Shown piece by piece: positions 41,866 through 50,308 of a DNA stretch of 64,000 nucleotides. The stretch's first letter is position 1; every line of letters starts with the position of its first letter. Origin of the DNA: Desulfobulbaceae bacterium (GTDB taxonomy: Bacteria; Desulfobacterota; Desulfobulbia; Desulfobulbales; Desulfobulbaceae). Location of the stretch: the NCBI GenBank assembly GCA_003508005.1, contig DNUE01000016.1, positions 12,192-76,191 of the forward strand, given 5' to 3'. A model generated the notes under the pieces. That model made no database searches. It was not told the DNA's origin and was given only the letters and a program-made list of their open reading frames with translations. The translations under genes and the position numbers were made by a program.

Positions 41866-43356
41866 TTACCTGGCTGCCTCTGGTTTGAGGTGGGGGAAAA
41901 GGATGACGTCGCGGATGGACGGCGCATCTGTCAGCAGCATGACCAGCCGGTCAATGCCGATACCTTCTCCCGCCGCAGGGGGCATCCCGTACTCCAGGGC
42001 ACGGATATAGTCCAGGTCGAGTTCCGGATGCACCTCATCGTCCTCGCCCCGTTCGGCGATCTGTTTTTCGAAGCGCTGCAGCTGGTCCGCCGGATCGTTC
42101 AGTTCGCTGAAGGCATTGGCAATCTCGCGGCCGGTGACAAAGAGCTCAAAACGGTCGGTGACGCTCGGGTCCTCCTCGTTGCGGCGGGCCAGCGGCGAGA
42201 CTTCCGTCGGATAGGCGGTCACGAAGGTGGGGTTGATCAGTTTTTCCTCCACCAGCAGCTCGAACAGTTCGGTCTTGGCCTTGCCCGGCCCCGCTTCCCC
42301 CGGCAGGGCAATACCCCGGTCCCTGGCCAGCTTGATGACTGCCTGGTCATCCTTCAGGATGGCCGGATCAAGGCCGCCCACCTGGACAAGGGCCTGGTCC
42401 AGGGTGTAGCGCTTCCATGGCGGCGAGAGATTCACCGGCTGGCCCTGGTAGGTCACCTCCATGGAGCCGGTTACCTCGGCGGCCAGCCAGGAGATCATTT
42501 CCTCGGTGAGGTCCATGAGTTCATGGTAGCTGGCATAGGCCTGGTAGAACTCGAGCATGGTGAATTCGGGATTGTGCCTGGTAGAGAGGCCCTCGTTTCT
42601 GAAATTGCGATTGATCTCGAACACCTTTTCGAAGCCCCCGACCAGGAGACGCTTCAGATACAGCTCAGGGGCAATGCGCAGGTACAGGTCAATGTCCAGG
42701 GCGTTGTGGTGGGTCTTGAACGGCTTGGCCGTCGCCCCGCCGGGGATAGGCTGCATCATGGGTGTTTCCACCTCAAGGAAGCCGCGGTCGGTAAGAAAAT
42801 CGCGGATCAGGCGGATGACCTCCACCCGCTTGCGAAAGGTTTCGCGCACCTCTGGATTGACGATCAGATCGACATAGCGCTGGCGATAGCGGGTTTCCAC
42901 ATCGGTGAGGCCGTGGAATTTTTCCGGCAATGGCCGCATTGATTTGGTTATCATCTCCAGGCGGGAGGCCTCGATGGACAGTTCTCCGGTCTTGGTCTTG
43001 AACAGCCGGCCCTTTGCCCCGACGATATCGCCCACATCCCATTTTTTGAAGGAATTGAAGACCTCGTCGCCCAGAACATCGCGCTTGGCGTAGATCTGCA
43101 GCCGGCCGGTCTCGTCCTGGAGGTGGAAGAAAGCTGCCTTGCCGAACTTGCGCATGGACATGATCCGACCGGCCACCTTGTAGGTGTTGCCGTTTTCTTC
43201 AAAGGCCTCGGGGGCAAGTTTTTCGCCGCGTGGTAGGATTTCCGAAAGCGGATAAGGTGCCCGAAAGGTGTTGCTGAACAGCCTTACGCCGCTGTCCGCG
43301 AGGGCCTGCGCCTTTTCCCGGCGCTGCTGGAGAAAGTTGCTGCTTTGATTTTCCAT
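41866..43356 (-). CDS. lysS: Lysyl-tRNA synthetase, class II
   Basis: LysRS charges tRNA-Lys. The 496-residue product has an N-terminal OB-fold (VAGRIMSMRKFGKAAFFHLQ) and the class II motifs: motif 1 around FLEVETPMMQPIPGGA, motif 2 RNFRNEGLSTRHNPEFTM and motif 3 GIGIDRLVMLLTDAPSIRD. ATG 43356 is chosen (MENQSSNFLQQ); TTG 43368 is upstream but weaker. In many relatives lolC and lolD follow lysS directly; here a sulfotransferase lies between. Confidence 0.98.
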   Translation of the reverse strand: MENQSSNFLQQRREKAQALADSGVRLFSNTFRAPYPLSEILPRGEKLAPEAFEENGNTYKVAGRIMSMRKFGKAAFFHLQDETGRLQIYAKRDVLGDEVFNSFKKWDVGDIVGAKGRLFKTKTGELSIEASRLEMITKSMRPLPEKFHGLTDVETRYRQRYVDLIVNPEVRETFRKRVEVIRLIRDFLTDRGFLEVETPMMQPIPGGATAKPFKTHHNALDIDLYLRIAPELYLKRLLVGGFEKVFEINRNFRNEGLSTRHNPEFTMLEFYQAYASYHELMDLTEEMISWLAAEVTGSMEVTYQGQPVNLSPPWKRYTLDQALVQVGGLDPAILKDDQAVIKLARDRGIALPGEAGPGKAKTELFELLVEEKLINPTFVTAYPTEVSPLARRNEEDPSVTDRFELFVTGREIANAFSELNDPADQLQRFEKQIAERGEDDEVHPELDLDYIRALEYGMPPAAGEGIGIDRLVMLLTDAPSIRDVILFPHLKPEAAR

Positions 43357-43395
43357 GGTAATTTGCAAAGGCTGAAGGCTCGGGTAACTGAGCTG

Positions 43396-44490
43396 TTATT
43401 GGTTAAAAAATTTCTGGCGCAGGGACCTGGAGACATCGCGGGTGAGAACCAGCACCCGGTGCGCCATTTCCTGGCTCAGGGAGCCAGTGCCGCAGCTTGG
43501 AGTAATCAGGGTCTGGCGAAGGAGCTCGGCCTTGCTCCGACCTGTGGCTGCCAGAATATCCATCTGAGCTTCCCAGCGGGCGCAGAGGGATTGCACGCTC
43601 TCCGCGGCAATATCCTCGGCCCGCCCCGTGGGCACACCGCCCCAGGCGAGGATCCCCCCCCGTGAAAGGAAGGCGTCAAGTTCAGCGGTCAGGGGGGCGA
43701 GCCGGTCAAAAAAATTGTAGGCGTCAAAGCTGAGGATATCGATATCTGATGCCAACAGCATGCCCCAGTCGGTATTGGCGCAAACATGTATGCCCGCGAG
43801 CCCTTCTGCCCGGTGCACGGCCGTGGTTACCTCGTTGATCATTTCCTGGATTTCCTCGGCGGTAACGCTGATAAAGGCAGAGGAGCCGAGCCCCGCCAGG
43901 GCCGGTTCGTCGATGAACATCAATATCGGCTGCTTGCATTTCCTCAGAAATGCTGTCTGCCAGGCGGCTTTCATGGCGATGCCCTTGGTGACCATGTCCC
44001 GGATGGATTCGTCAAAATAGCCGGCCCGGCCCTCTTCGTCCTTGATGCCGGTCAGCATGGTGAAGGGGCCGGTGACCTGTCCCTTGCCGGCCAGGACCTT
44101 TGCGGTTTGGAGTCTCTCGGCGAGCAGGTAGAGCCCGGCCGCCCTCTCTCGGCTTGTGGCAAATATGGAGTCGGGAGGCAATTCGGGGCGTTCCGCTGCC
44201 TGGAGGTAGGCTTCGTAAAAGGTGAGCATGGCCTCCTCGTACCCCGGATAGCCGGTGTCGAAGAATATACTGCCCTGCGGAGCGCTAGTGTTTTTCTCGA
44301 TGATGCAGGGGATCCCCTCGGCAAACTGGGGCAGCATCTGCTCCCGCGGGTCTGATGGCAGCTGCGGCCAGAGCGGGATCTCTGGGGTGGCCTCGAATAT
44401 CCAGTCCATGGCCTGTTCATGGCTGCGCAGGGGCAGGCTGCCGATGAGAACAGGTAGGCCGTCTGCGGCAAATCGACCAAGGGCGGTCAT
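43396..44490 (-). CDS. Core-MetE-like/UROD-fold methyltransferase
   Basis: A 364-residue TIM-barrel protein like the C-terminal half of cobalamin-independent methionine synthase. The zinc ligand pattern is present: H235-x-C237 (IHVCANTDWG) and C333 (LITPSCGTGS). It lacks the N-terminal barrel that MetE uses for folate. Such single-barrel core-MetE proteins can take methyl groups from corrinoid proteins to make methionine. Whether this one makes methionine is not certain. It starts after a 193-base gap from rlmD that holds a stable hairpin. Confidence 0.78.
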   Translation of the reverse strand: MTALGRFAADGLPVLIGSLPLRSHEQAMDWIFEATPEIPLWPQLPSDPREQMLPQFAEGIPCIIEKNTSAPQGSIFFDTGYPGYEEAMLTFYEAYLQAAERPELPPDSIFATSRERAAGLYLLAERLQTAKVLAGKGQVTGPFTMLTGIKDEEGRAGYFDESIRDMVTKGIAMKAAWQTAFLRKCKQPILMFIDEPALAGLGSSAFISVTAEEIQEMINEVTTAVHRAEGLAGIHVCANTDWGMLLASDIDILSFDAYNFFDRLAPLTAELDAFLSRGGILAWGGVPTGRAEDIAAESVQSLCARWEAQMDILAATGRSKAELLRQTLITPSCGTGSLSQEMAHRVLVLTRDVSRSLRQKFFNQ

Positions 44491-44600
44491 GAATATTTCA
44501 CCTCATCAGGTTAAAGGTACGAAATATTGATGTGTTCGCAAAAAGTAACAACACTGAGCATCCGCCACTGAGATTTCAACAACTTACAAGGCTTGCCGGC

Positions 44601-44629
44601 GTCAGTTCCGCACTTTTTGCGGGACTGAC
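44601..44629. other. Stable intergenic hairpin
   Basis: GTCAGTTCCGCA (44601-44612) pairs with TGCGGGACTGAC (44618-44629) over CTTTT, 12 pairs with one wobble. No T-run follows on either strand, so it is not a standard terminator. It lies between rlmD and the core-MetE-like gene, both on the minus strand. Confidence 0.6.
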
Positions 44630-44683
44630 AATTATCCGCACGTGACGAAAAATAAGTATCATTAGTTCGAAGACGCCCTGATG

Positions 44684-45985
44684 TCAATTTTTTTCAAGTA
44701 GGGCGACGGCTTCAATATGGTGCGTTTGGGGGAACATGTCTACGGGGGCGAGTTGCCGCAACCGGTAGCCCCGGGCGCAGAGCTGGGCCAGGTCGCGTAC
44801 CAGGGTCGCCGGATCGCAGGAAATATAAATGATCCGGGCGGCGCCCAGTTCGGCAAGCTGGGCAGTCGCCTTGCCCAGGCCCAGCCGGGGAGGATCCAGG
44901 ACAATCAGGTCGTAGCAAGCGTCCGTGATGTCCGGTGTACCGAGGGCACCCGCCACGTCTGCGGCAATGAATCTGGCATCAGCGCAACCGGCTGCTGCTC
45001 CATTGTTTCTGGCCCAGGTTATGCTTTCCCGGCTGAGTTCCACGCCGGTTACCCGCGCTCCATTCAGGGCCAGGGGCACGGAGAAGTTGCCCGTGCCGCA
45101 GAAAAGGTCCAGGACGCGTCTGCCGGCAATACTGCCGGCCAGACGCAAAATCAGGTTGATCAGTTGTTCATTCTGCCGGACATTGACCTGGGAGAAACAG
45201 CCGGGGGGCCAGCACAGGGTAAAGGCACAGCCACAGACTTCCGGGGGAAAGTCCTGGCGCAGCAGGTCAGGGCAGCTGTCGCCGGCTAGTCGCTCGCTGC
45301 CGGTCCTGGTTTTGAGCCAGACGGACTGGACCCCGGCCAGTCTGTTGGCATAATCGGCGAGCAGCCGCCGGTCCATATATCTTCTGAAATCCGGCAGGAT
45401 CAGGGCATGGATGCGGTCATCGGCCGGGCTGTGCAGCAGTTCGATATCCTGGATGACGGTAGCGAGAGACCTTGGCAGGGGGGATGCCTGGAGCCCTCGC
45501 AAAGCGGAGTTCAGAATCTCTGTGGCCACCGGGCAGCGGTCGATGCTGACGACCCGGTTGCTGCGGAACCGGTAGAACCCCGGCTGCCCATCCGGGTCAA
45601 CTTTGAGGCGGATTCGGAAGCGGTAGTGATAAGGGCTGGGTGAGGGAAGAACAGGGTGCAGGACGTCATGGTCAGTCTGGATTCCTGCCCGCAGGAGGGC
45701 CTCGCGGTACATCTCCTTTTTATTCTGGAGCTGGGCCGGACCACTGAGGTGCTGAAAGTCGCAGCCGCCGCAGATGGTGTAAGAAGGGCAGGCCGGAATC
45801 GTCCGCTCCGGAGAGGGCTCCAGCACCCGGACCAGTTCGGCCTCCACATAGCCACGGCGTTGCCAGGTCTCCTTGACCTCGACCTTTTCACCGGGCAGGA
45901 CAAATCTGGTGAGGACCACCATGCCGTCCTCCCGCCGGGCAAGACCCTGGCCGCCGGTAATGATTTTTTCGATGCGAACCTGCAT
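44684..45985 (-). CDS. rlmD: 23S rRNA m5U methyltransferase, RlmD/RumA family
   Basis: A 433-residue SAM-dependent enzyme that methylates uridine C5 in 23S rRNA. An N-terminal TRAM domain is followed by the iron-sulfur ligands C66, C72, C75 and C151 (CPSYTICGGC, DRCPVA), the SAM site VLDLFCGTGNFSVPLA, DPPRLG and the catalytic C390 in YISCDPATLVRD. Similar enzymes methylate tRNA (TrmA) or U747, so the rRNA position is not certain. It is divergent from the sigma-54 regulator. Confidence 0.92.
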   Translation of the reverse strand: MQVRIEKIITGGQGLARREDGMVVLTRFVLPGEKVEVKETWQRRGYVEAELVRVLEPSPERTIPACPSYTICGGCDFQHLSGPAQLQNKKEMYREALLRAGIQTDHDVLHPVLPSPSPYHYRFRIRLKVDPDGQPGFYRFRSNRVVSIDRCPVATEILNSALRGLQASPLPRSLATVIQDIELLHSPADDRIHALILPDFRRYMDRRLLADYANRLAGVQSVWLKTRTGSERLAGDSCPDLLRQDFPPEVCGCAFTLCWPPGCFSQVNVRQNEQLINLILRLAGSIAGRRVLDLFCGTGNFSVPLALNGARVTGVELSRESITWARNNGAAAGCADARFIAADVAGALGTPDITDACYDLIVLDPPRLGLGKATAQLAELGAARIIYISCDPATLVRDLAQLCARGYRLRQLAPVDMFPQTHHIEAVALLEKN

Positions 45986-46324
45986 TGCCTGACGCTTCGG
46001 GTGTTATTCGTGCCGGATACATTGAGTCAAGGCACCATCTGACCCTGAGCCGCTTTGAGTCATATGCTGCCGGAATCTTAATAACAGTAATGCAGACGCC
46101 GGAAACTCTTTCCGCACGATGAGATACCGGGGCAGAGTGGTCATCACTGTTTTATTATCAGCTGGCGTAGCATTTTTTGTCAGAATCGCAAAAAAAAAAC
46201 GATTCTGATGCCGGTGCTCTGGAATTTATTGAAATTAACAGTGGAGGAAGCTCAGTTTTCATTTTTTGCGAGTTTGCCATATTTTGCTACAAAGAAGAAG
46301 GGGAATTGTGTACTTTCTCATTCT
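45986..46324. other. Divergent intergenic region with A-loop hairpin
   Basis: This 339-base region lies between rlmD (minus) and the sigma-54 regulator (plus). TCAGAATCG (46180-46188) and CGATTCTGA (46200-46208) form a 9-bp stem whose loop is C plus ten A. The stretch after it (46208-46324) is open in the regulator's frame but translates to an uncharacteristic sequence, so I read it as leader. No clear promoter boxes are seen. Confidence 0.6.
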
Positions 46325-47680
46325 ATGGAGAAAAAGAACAATATCAAAATACTGGTCGTTGACGACGAAAAGGTCCACCGTTTTATGCTGACCTCGCTTT
46401 TTACCGAATGGGGCTGGCAGACGGTGGAGGCGGATGACGGAAGCACGGCTGTGTCCGCTGTGGAGCAGGGTCCTTTTGACGCGATCCTCATGGACGTGCG
46501 GATGACCATCATGGACGGGATGGAAGCCCTGCAGAAGATCCATGCCTTGAACCCGGCTATCCCGGTGGTGATCATGACCGCCTTCTCCTCGGTAGACTCT
46601 GCGGTGGAGGCCATCAAGATGGGGGCGCACGACTACCTGACCAAACCTCTGGATTTCGATCGGCTGCGCCAGACCTTGGAGGCGGCAACCCAGCACAAGC
46701 GGCAGGGAAGGTCAAAGAAGCCAGAGAGTGCACTGGACCTGGACAGCGATATCATCGGCAACTCCATGCCGATGCGGGAACTGTGGGAAATGATCCTGCG
46801 GGTGGCGCCTACCGAGGCCAATATCCTCATCGCCGGGGAGTCCGGGACCGGCAAGGAGCTGGTAGCCGCCGCCCTGCACAAAAAAAGCCTGCGTGCCAGC
46901 GGCCCACTGGTCAAGGTCAATTGCGCTGCCCTGGCCGAGAACCTCCTGGAGTCTGAACTTTTCGGCCACGAAAAGGGGGCATTTACCGGAGCGGACCGGC
47001 GGCGGGAGGGGCGGTTCGTCCAGGCGGATCATGGGACTCTGTTTCTGGACGAGATCAGCGAAACCAGTCCGTCCATGCAGGCCAAGCTCCTGCGCGTTTT
47101 GCAGGAGCACGAGCTGCAGAGGGTGGGCGGTCAGGAAACCATTTGGGTCGATGTCCGGGTCATTGCCGCCACCAACCGCGATCTGGAACGGGAAGTGGCT
47201 GCAGGCCGTTTTCGCGAGGACCTCTATTACCGCCTGAATGTCGTGGTCCTTCAAATCCCGGCTCTGCGGGACCGGCTGGGCGACGTTCCTTTGCTGGCCG
47301 AGTTGTTTCTTAAGCGGTTCGCCGAGAAAAACCGGCGGCAGGTCAAGGGAATCACCCCGGAATGCATGGATCTGCTGAGCCGCTATCCCTGGCCCGGCAA
47401 CGTGCGGGAGTTGGAAAATTCCATCGAGCGGGGCGTTATCCTCATGCGCGGCGAATACCTGGACGTGGGCGGGCTGCCCCTGGCCCTGCAGAGGTGGGCC
47501 GGGGACAATGTCCGGGCGGTGGCTGAGAGCGAGTGGCCGGCCACCCTCAAGGATGCGGAACGGTTGCTCATCATCCGGACCCTGGAGGAAACGGGAGGCA
47601 ATCGCAGCGAGGCTGCCCGGCGGCTGCAGATCACTCGCAAGACCCTGCTCAACAAGATTAAGAATTATAATGTCGATTGA
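46325..47680 (+). CDS. Sigma-54-dependent response regulator, ZraR/AtoC type
   Basis: A 451-residue NtrC-family activator. Receiver with D57, AAA+ domain with Walker A GESGTGKE at 171-178 and the intact GAFTGA at 218-223, and a Fis-type helix-turn-helix at the C-terminus (NRSEAARRLQITRKTLLNKI). ATG 46325 (MEKKNNIKILVVDDEK) is preferred over a start 39 residues earlier, because relatives begin just before the receiver. No kinase gene is next to it, so it is an orphan. Followed by a nonamer repeat and then the convergent cytochrome b gene. Confidence 0.93.
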   Translation: MEKKNNIKILVVDDEKVHRFMLTSLFTEWGWQTVEADDGSTAVSAVEQGPFDAILMDVRMTIMDGMEALQKIHALNPAIPVVIMTAFSSVDSAVEAIKMGAHDYLTKPLDFDRLRQTLEAATQHKRQGRSKKPESALDLDSDIIGNSMPMRELWEMILRVAPTEANILIAGESGTGKELVAAALHKKSLRASGPLVKVNCAALAENLLESELFGHEKGAFTGADRRREGRFVQADHGTLFLDEISETSPSMQAKLLRVLQEHELQRVGGQETIWVDVRVIAATNRDLEREVAAGRFREDLYYRLNVVVLQIPALRDRLGDVPLLAELFLKRFAEKNRRQVKGITPECMDLLSRYPWPGNVRELENSIERGVILMRGEYLDVGGLPLALQRWAGDNVRAVAESEWPATLKDAERLLIIRTLEETGGNRSEAARRLQITRKTLLNKIKNYNVD

Positions 47681-47694
47681 TCAGGATATAAAGT

Positions 47695-47712
47695 CATCAA
47701 GTCTGTCAAGTG
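47695..47712. repeat. Nonamer repeat with TTGA core, inverted, two units
   Basis: CATCAAGTC and TGTCAAGTG follow directly. Their reverse complements match the units before hflX (29553-29588). Confidence 0.5.
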
Positions 47713-47798
47713 CAGCATGTGTATCATGGCAGGGATTCGGAAAGTGCATGCGCGGACGAAGAGTCAGCCTTGGTGCATCTTCCGGATGCCAACCAGGA

Positions 47799-48671
47799 TC
47801 AGCCCCTGAGGGCGCTTACCGCTGTCAGCCCCGCATAGAAGACGAGCCATAGACCAATGCCGGCAAGGTACGCCATCCTGCGTCTGCCCTTGTGCGGCAG
47901 TTTGAGCAGGGCTGCCAGGAGCAGGCCGGGGAGGAGGATTCCAGCCCAGAAGGGAGGGGTATAGCGCAGGGCTTCCTGCAGGCCGAGAAAAAACCAGGGG
48001 CCGGTGATATGAACCAGGCCGAAGCGCTGGGGTTCCATAGGTGCGACCAGAAACGCGGAAATAAGGAACACCGCGCAGACCATCGGCAAGTGGTCGCGCC
48101 AGCGGGCGGAGTAACGCCGGATATGGGGCCAGATGCACCAGGCGCCTATCAGCATCAGCCCGGCCAGGTGATTGGCATACACCCTTTTCACCCCATTGGC
48201 GGTTATCGCCAGCAGCAGATCGTTCAACCATTCGCCTACAAACGGCACCGAGAGCATGATATTCTCGGCGATCTGGCCGGCCGCCTCGCCGGTGGCATCA
48301 TCCCGGAGGATGTAGCCGGTGAACAGCAGGAGCAGGGCTACCGGCAGGCTTAAGGAGAGCCTGACCCAGGTTGCCCGGCTGTAGTAATGGGTGTTTTCCC
48401 AGGTGATGGCGACAAAATGGCAGAGCAGGAGCAGGAAAAAGGCCTGGCTTGAGTAGTAGTGGAGCCCCCGCCAGAAGGAGCCGAAGGGCGCGAGGAGCTC
48501 AATGGCCGAGGTGGAATGGAAAGGCTCGGCAGGGTTGTACTGCAGGGCGACGATGATCCCCGAAATGACCGAGATGTACAGACTGATCAGGGCATTGCCT
48601 CCCCAGCGGATGCCGATGAAGCGCTCTTTCAGGGAAAAGCAGGGCCGGTCAAAAACGGGGGGTGTGCTCAC
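47799..48671 (-). CDS. Cytochrome b of a Rieske/cytochrome b complex
   Basis: A 290-residue membrane protein that carries two b hemes. Ligand pairs are H71/H85 (LHYYSSQAFFLLLLCH) and H168/H183, with the correct spacing. About eight helices are visible, combining the N-terminal heme domain with a subunit IV-like tail. The quinol-site PEWY motif of bc1 is replaced by GPWFF at 224-228 (HITGPWFFLGLQEALRY). It would oxidise quinol with the Rieske protein, whose gene overlaps it by 4 bases upstream. No cytochrome c or f gene is beside it, so the electron acceptor is unknown. Confidence 0.92.
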   Translation of the reverse strand: MSTPPVFDRPCFSLKERFIGIRWGGNALISLYISVISGIIVALQYNPAEPFHSTSAIELLAPFGSFWRGLHYYSSQAFFLLLLCHFVAITWENTHYYSRATWVRLSLSLPVALLLLFTGYILRDDATGEAAGQIAENIMLSVPFVGEWLNDLLLAITANGVKRVYANHLAGLMLIGAWCIWPHIRRYSARWRDHLPMVCAVFLISAFLVAPMEPQRFGLVHITGPWFFLGLQEALRYTPPFWAGILLPGLLLAALLKLPHKGRRRMAYLAGIGLWLVFYAGLTAVSALRG

Positions 48672-49105
48672 AGGGTTACCTCGTAACCGGTGACGGTTCC
48701 CTGATCGTCTTTAAGCTCCCGCACCGAAAAGATGGCCAGGTTTTTCTGGGCCGGACCGGAGAGACGGATTCCTTCAGGGCTGAACTGACTTTGGTGGCAG
48801 GGACATTCGATGATGCCCAGTTCCATGCGGAAGTTCACCCGGCAGCCTAGGTGGGTGCATCGGCGGGAGATGGACCGTGCACCGGCTTCGGTTACAAACA
48901 GAATGAAGTCATGCTCGGTAAGGACGGCGCCCGGCAGCAGCTTTTTGTTTACGGTGACATATCTCGGCTTGGGCTTTACCGTAAAGCCTGCAAAGCGCAG
49001 AAGGGGGAGGGCGAGGGCTGTCAGCGTTCCTGCCAGGAGCCATCTCAGTTGTCGAGCGAGAAAACGGCGGCGACTGCTGTCCGGTTGGGAGACGGAAGGG
49101 GACAT
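48668..49105 (-). CDS. Rieske iron-sulfur protein
   Basis: A 145-residue protein with a [2Fe-2S] cluster that passes electrons from quinol with cytochrome b. Cluster ligands are C83, H85, C101 and H104 (CTHLGC and CPCHQSQF), with C88 and C103 for the disulfide. The N-terminus SSRRRFLARQ plus a hydrophobic stretch is a twin-arginine signal-anchor, so it depends on the Tat pathway, whose tatC gene in this window shows a frameshift. Its gene follows coaD by 17 bases. Confidence 0.94.
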   Translation of the reverse strand: MSPSVSQPDSSRRRFLARQLRWLLAGTLTALALPLLRFAGFTVKPKPRYVTVNKKLLPGAVLTEHDFILFVTEAGARSISRRCTHLGCRVNFRMELGIIECPCHQSQFSPEGIRLSGPAQKNLAIFSVRELKDDQGTVTGYEVTL

Positions 49106-49122
49106 GACATGCGGCGAACTGG

Positions 49123-49650
49123 TCAGCTGAATTTTGCCTGCAGCGCGGCCTTGACATGCGCAGGCACCACACCGCTGACATCCCCGCCATGCCGGGCCGC
49201 ATCCTTAATAATGCTGGAGCTGATATATATCCAGCGGAATCCGGTCATCAGAAAGACCGTTTCCACCCGCCGCTGAAGTTTTCTGTTCATCAGAGCCAGC
49301 TGAAATTCGTAGTCAAAATCAGATACGGCCCGCAGGCCGCGGACAATGGCGCAGGCGCCCCTGCTGACGGCAAAATCGACGAGCAGGCCGGTGGTGGTGT
49401 CCACCTCCACCCGATCGTTGCCGTTAAAGCACTGGTTGATCATGTCGATACGCTCTTCGATAGTGAAGAGCGGGGTCTTAAGAACATTAATGGCAATGAC
49501 GATGACGACCTTGTCAAAAAGGCGCAGGGCTCGTTTGATGATATCGACATGGCCGTTGGTGATCGGGTCGAAGGTTCCGGGATAGACTGCGATCGAGACG
49601 GACTTGGCAGGTTCGGTACCGGTGGTCTCTGGGGTGTCGGGGAAAGACAT
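49123..49650 (-). CDS. coaD: Phosphopantetheine adenylyltransferase
   Basis: CoaD adenylates 4'-phosphopantetheine to dephospho-CoA. The 175-residue protein has the substrate motifs YPGTFDPITNGHVD (T/HxGH type) and YISSSIIKDAARHGG. It has about 18 extra residues before the usual start (family members begin near SIAVYPGTF). It starts 12 bases after the rsmD stop, the usual rsmD-coaD pairing. Confidence 0.97.
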   Translation of the reverse strand: MSFPDTPETTGTEPAKSVSIAVYPGTFDPITNGHVDIIKRALRLFDKVVIVIAINVLKTPLFTIEERIDMINQCFNGNDRVEVDTTTGLLVDFAVSRGACAIVRGLRAVSDFDYEFQLALMNRKLQRRVETVFLMTGFRWIYISSSIIKDAARHGGDVSGVVPAHVKAALQAKFS

Positions 49651-49662
49651 GGTGGCGAATCC

Positions 49663-50286
49663 TTACGATGAACTTTTCTCGGTTGTATACAGCCAGATGC
49701 CTGTTTCTCCATAACGGCGGTGCAGGTAAAGCCGGAGGCTGCCCCTCTGCTCCGGAAGGATGATCTTCCAGCGCTCCTCCACTATCAAAGAGCCGCCGGC
49801 AGCGACAAGTCCAGTTGTATCTACCATTGTCAGAGCCGTTTCTGCCAGTTTTTTCTCGTAGGGCGGATCAAGAAAGACGATATCAAATAGGTTGTTGGGG
49901 GCCAGGCGACTGACAAGGGAGGTGTACCCTGCGGGCCTGCTCAGGTCGATTTTGAACAACGCCACCGGACTCTGGGGAAAGCAGTGCTGCAGGTTGGAAC
50001 GAATAAGCTCCAGGGAGGAGGGGGACTGGTCAACAAAGACAACGCTGGCCGCGCCCCGGCTGAGGGCCTCCATGCCCAGGCTGCCAGTGCCGGAGAAGAG
50101 GTCAAGCACCCGGGCACCTGCAATACGGTTGCCGAGGATGGAAAAAAGGGCCTCACGCACCCGTTCGCTGGTGGGCCGGATGCTGTCCCTCGCCCCTTTC
50201 GGGCTGCAGAGTTTTCTGCCTTTGGCCGTGCCGCCGGTGATGCGCAATGTACTGGCGTGCGATGCTGGAAAATGTCCCTTCAGCAG
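49663..50286 (-). CDS. rsmD: 16S rRNA (guanine966-N2)-methyltransferase RsmD
   Basis: RsmD methylates G966 of 16S rRNA. The core is clear: LRITGGTAKGRKL, RPTSERVREALFSIL, the SAM site VLDLFSGTGSLGMEAL and catalytic DPPYEKK. The start is not: no ATG or GTG lies at the expected place. CTG 50286/50283 follows GGGAGG by about 8 to 11 bases and gives about 207 residues; TTG 50247 gives 194 residues but has no ribosome site. Upstream ATG 50364 would run into pssA. Coordinates here use CTG 50286 as a working choice. pssA ends 22 bases before it. Confidence 0.9.
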   Translation of the reverse strand: MLKGHFPASHASTLRITGGTAKGRKLCSPKGARDSIRPTSERVREALFSILGNRIAGARVLDLFSGTGSLGMEALSRGAASVVFVDQSPSSLELIRSNLQHCFPQSPVALFKIDLSRPAGYTSLVSRLAPNNLFDIVFLDPPYEKKLAETALTMVDTTGLVAAGGSLIVEERWKIILPEQRGSLRLYLHRRYGETGIWLYTTEKSSS

Positions 50287-50308
50287 CGACGAGACCTCCC
50301 GGTCGGGT

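Noticed and set aside
46150..46185. A sigma-54 promoter at TGGCGTAGCATTTTTTG
   Set aside because: The first element resembles TGGC, but no GC follows at the required 10-base distance after GG.
46208..46324. N-terminal extension of the sigma-54 regulator
   Set aside because: The 39 added residues do not resemble any receiver start, and the A-loop hairpin lies at its beginning. The natural start is ATG 46325.
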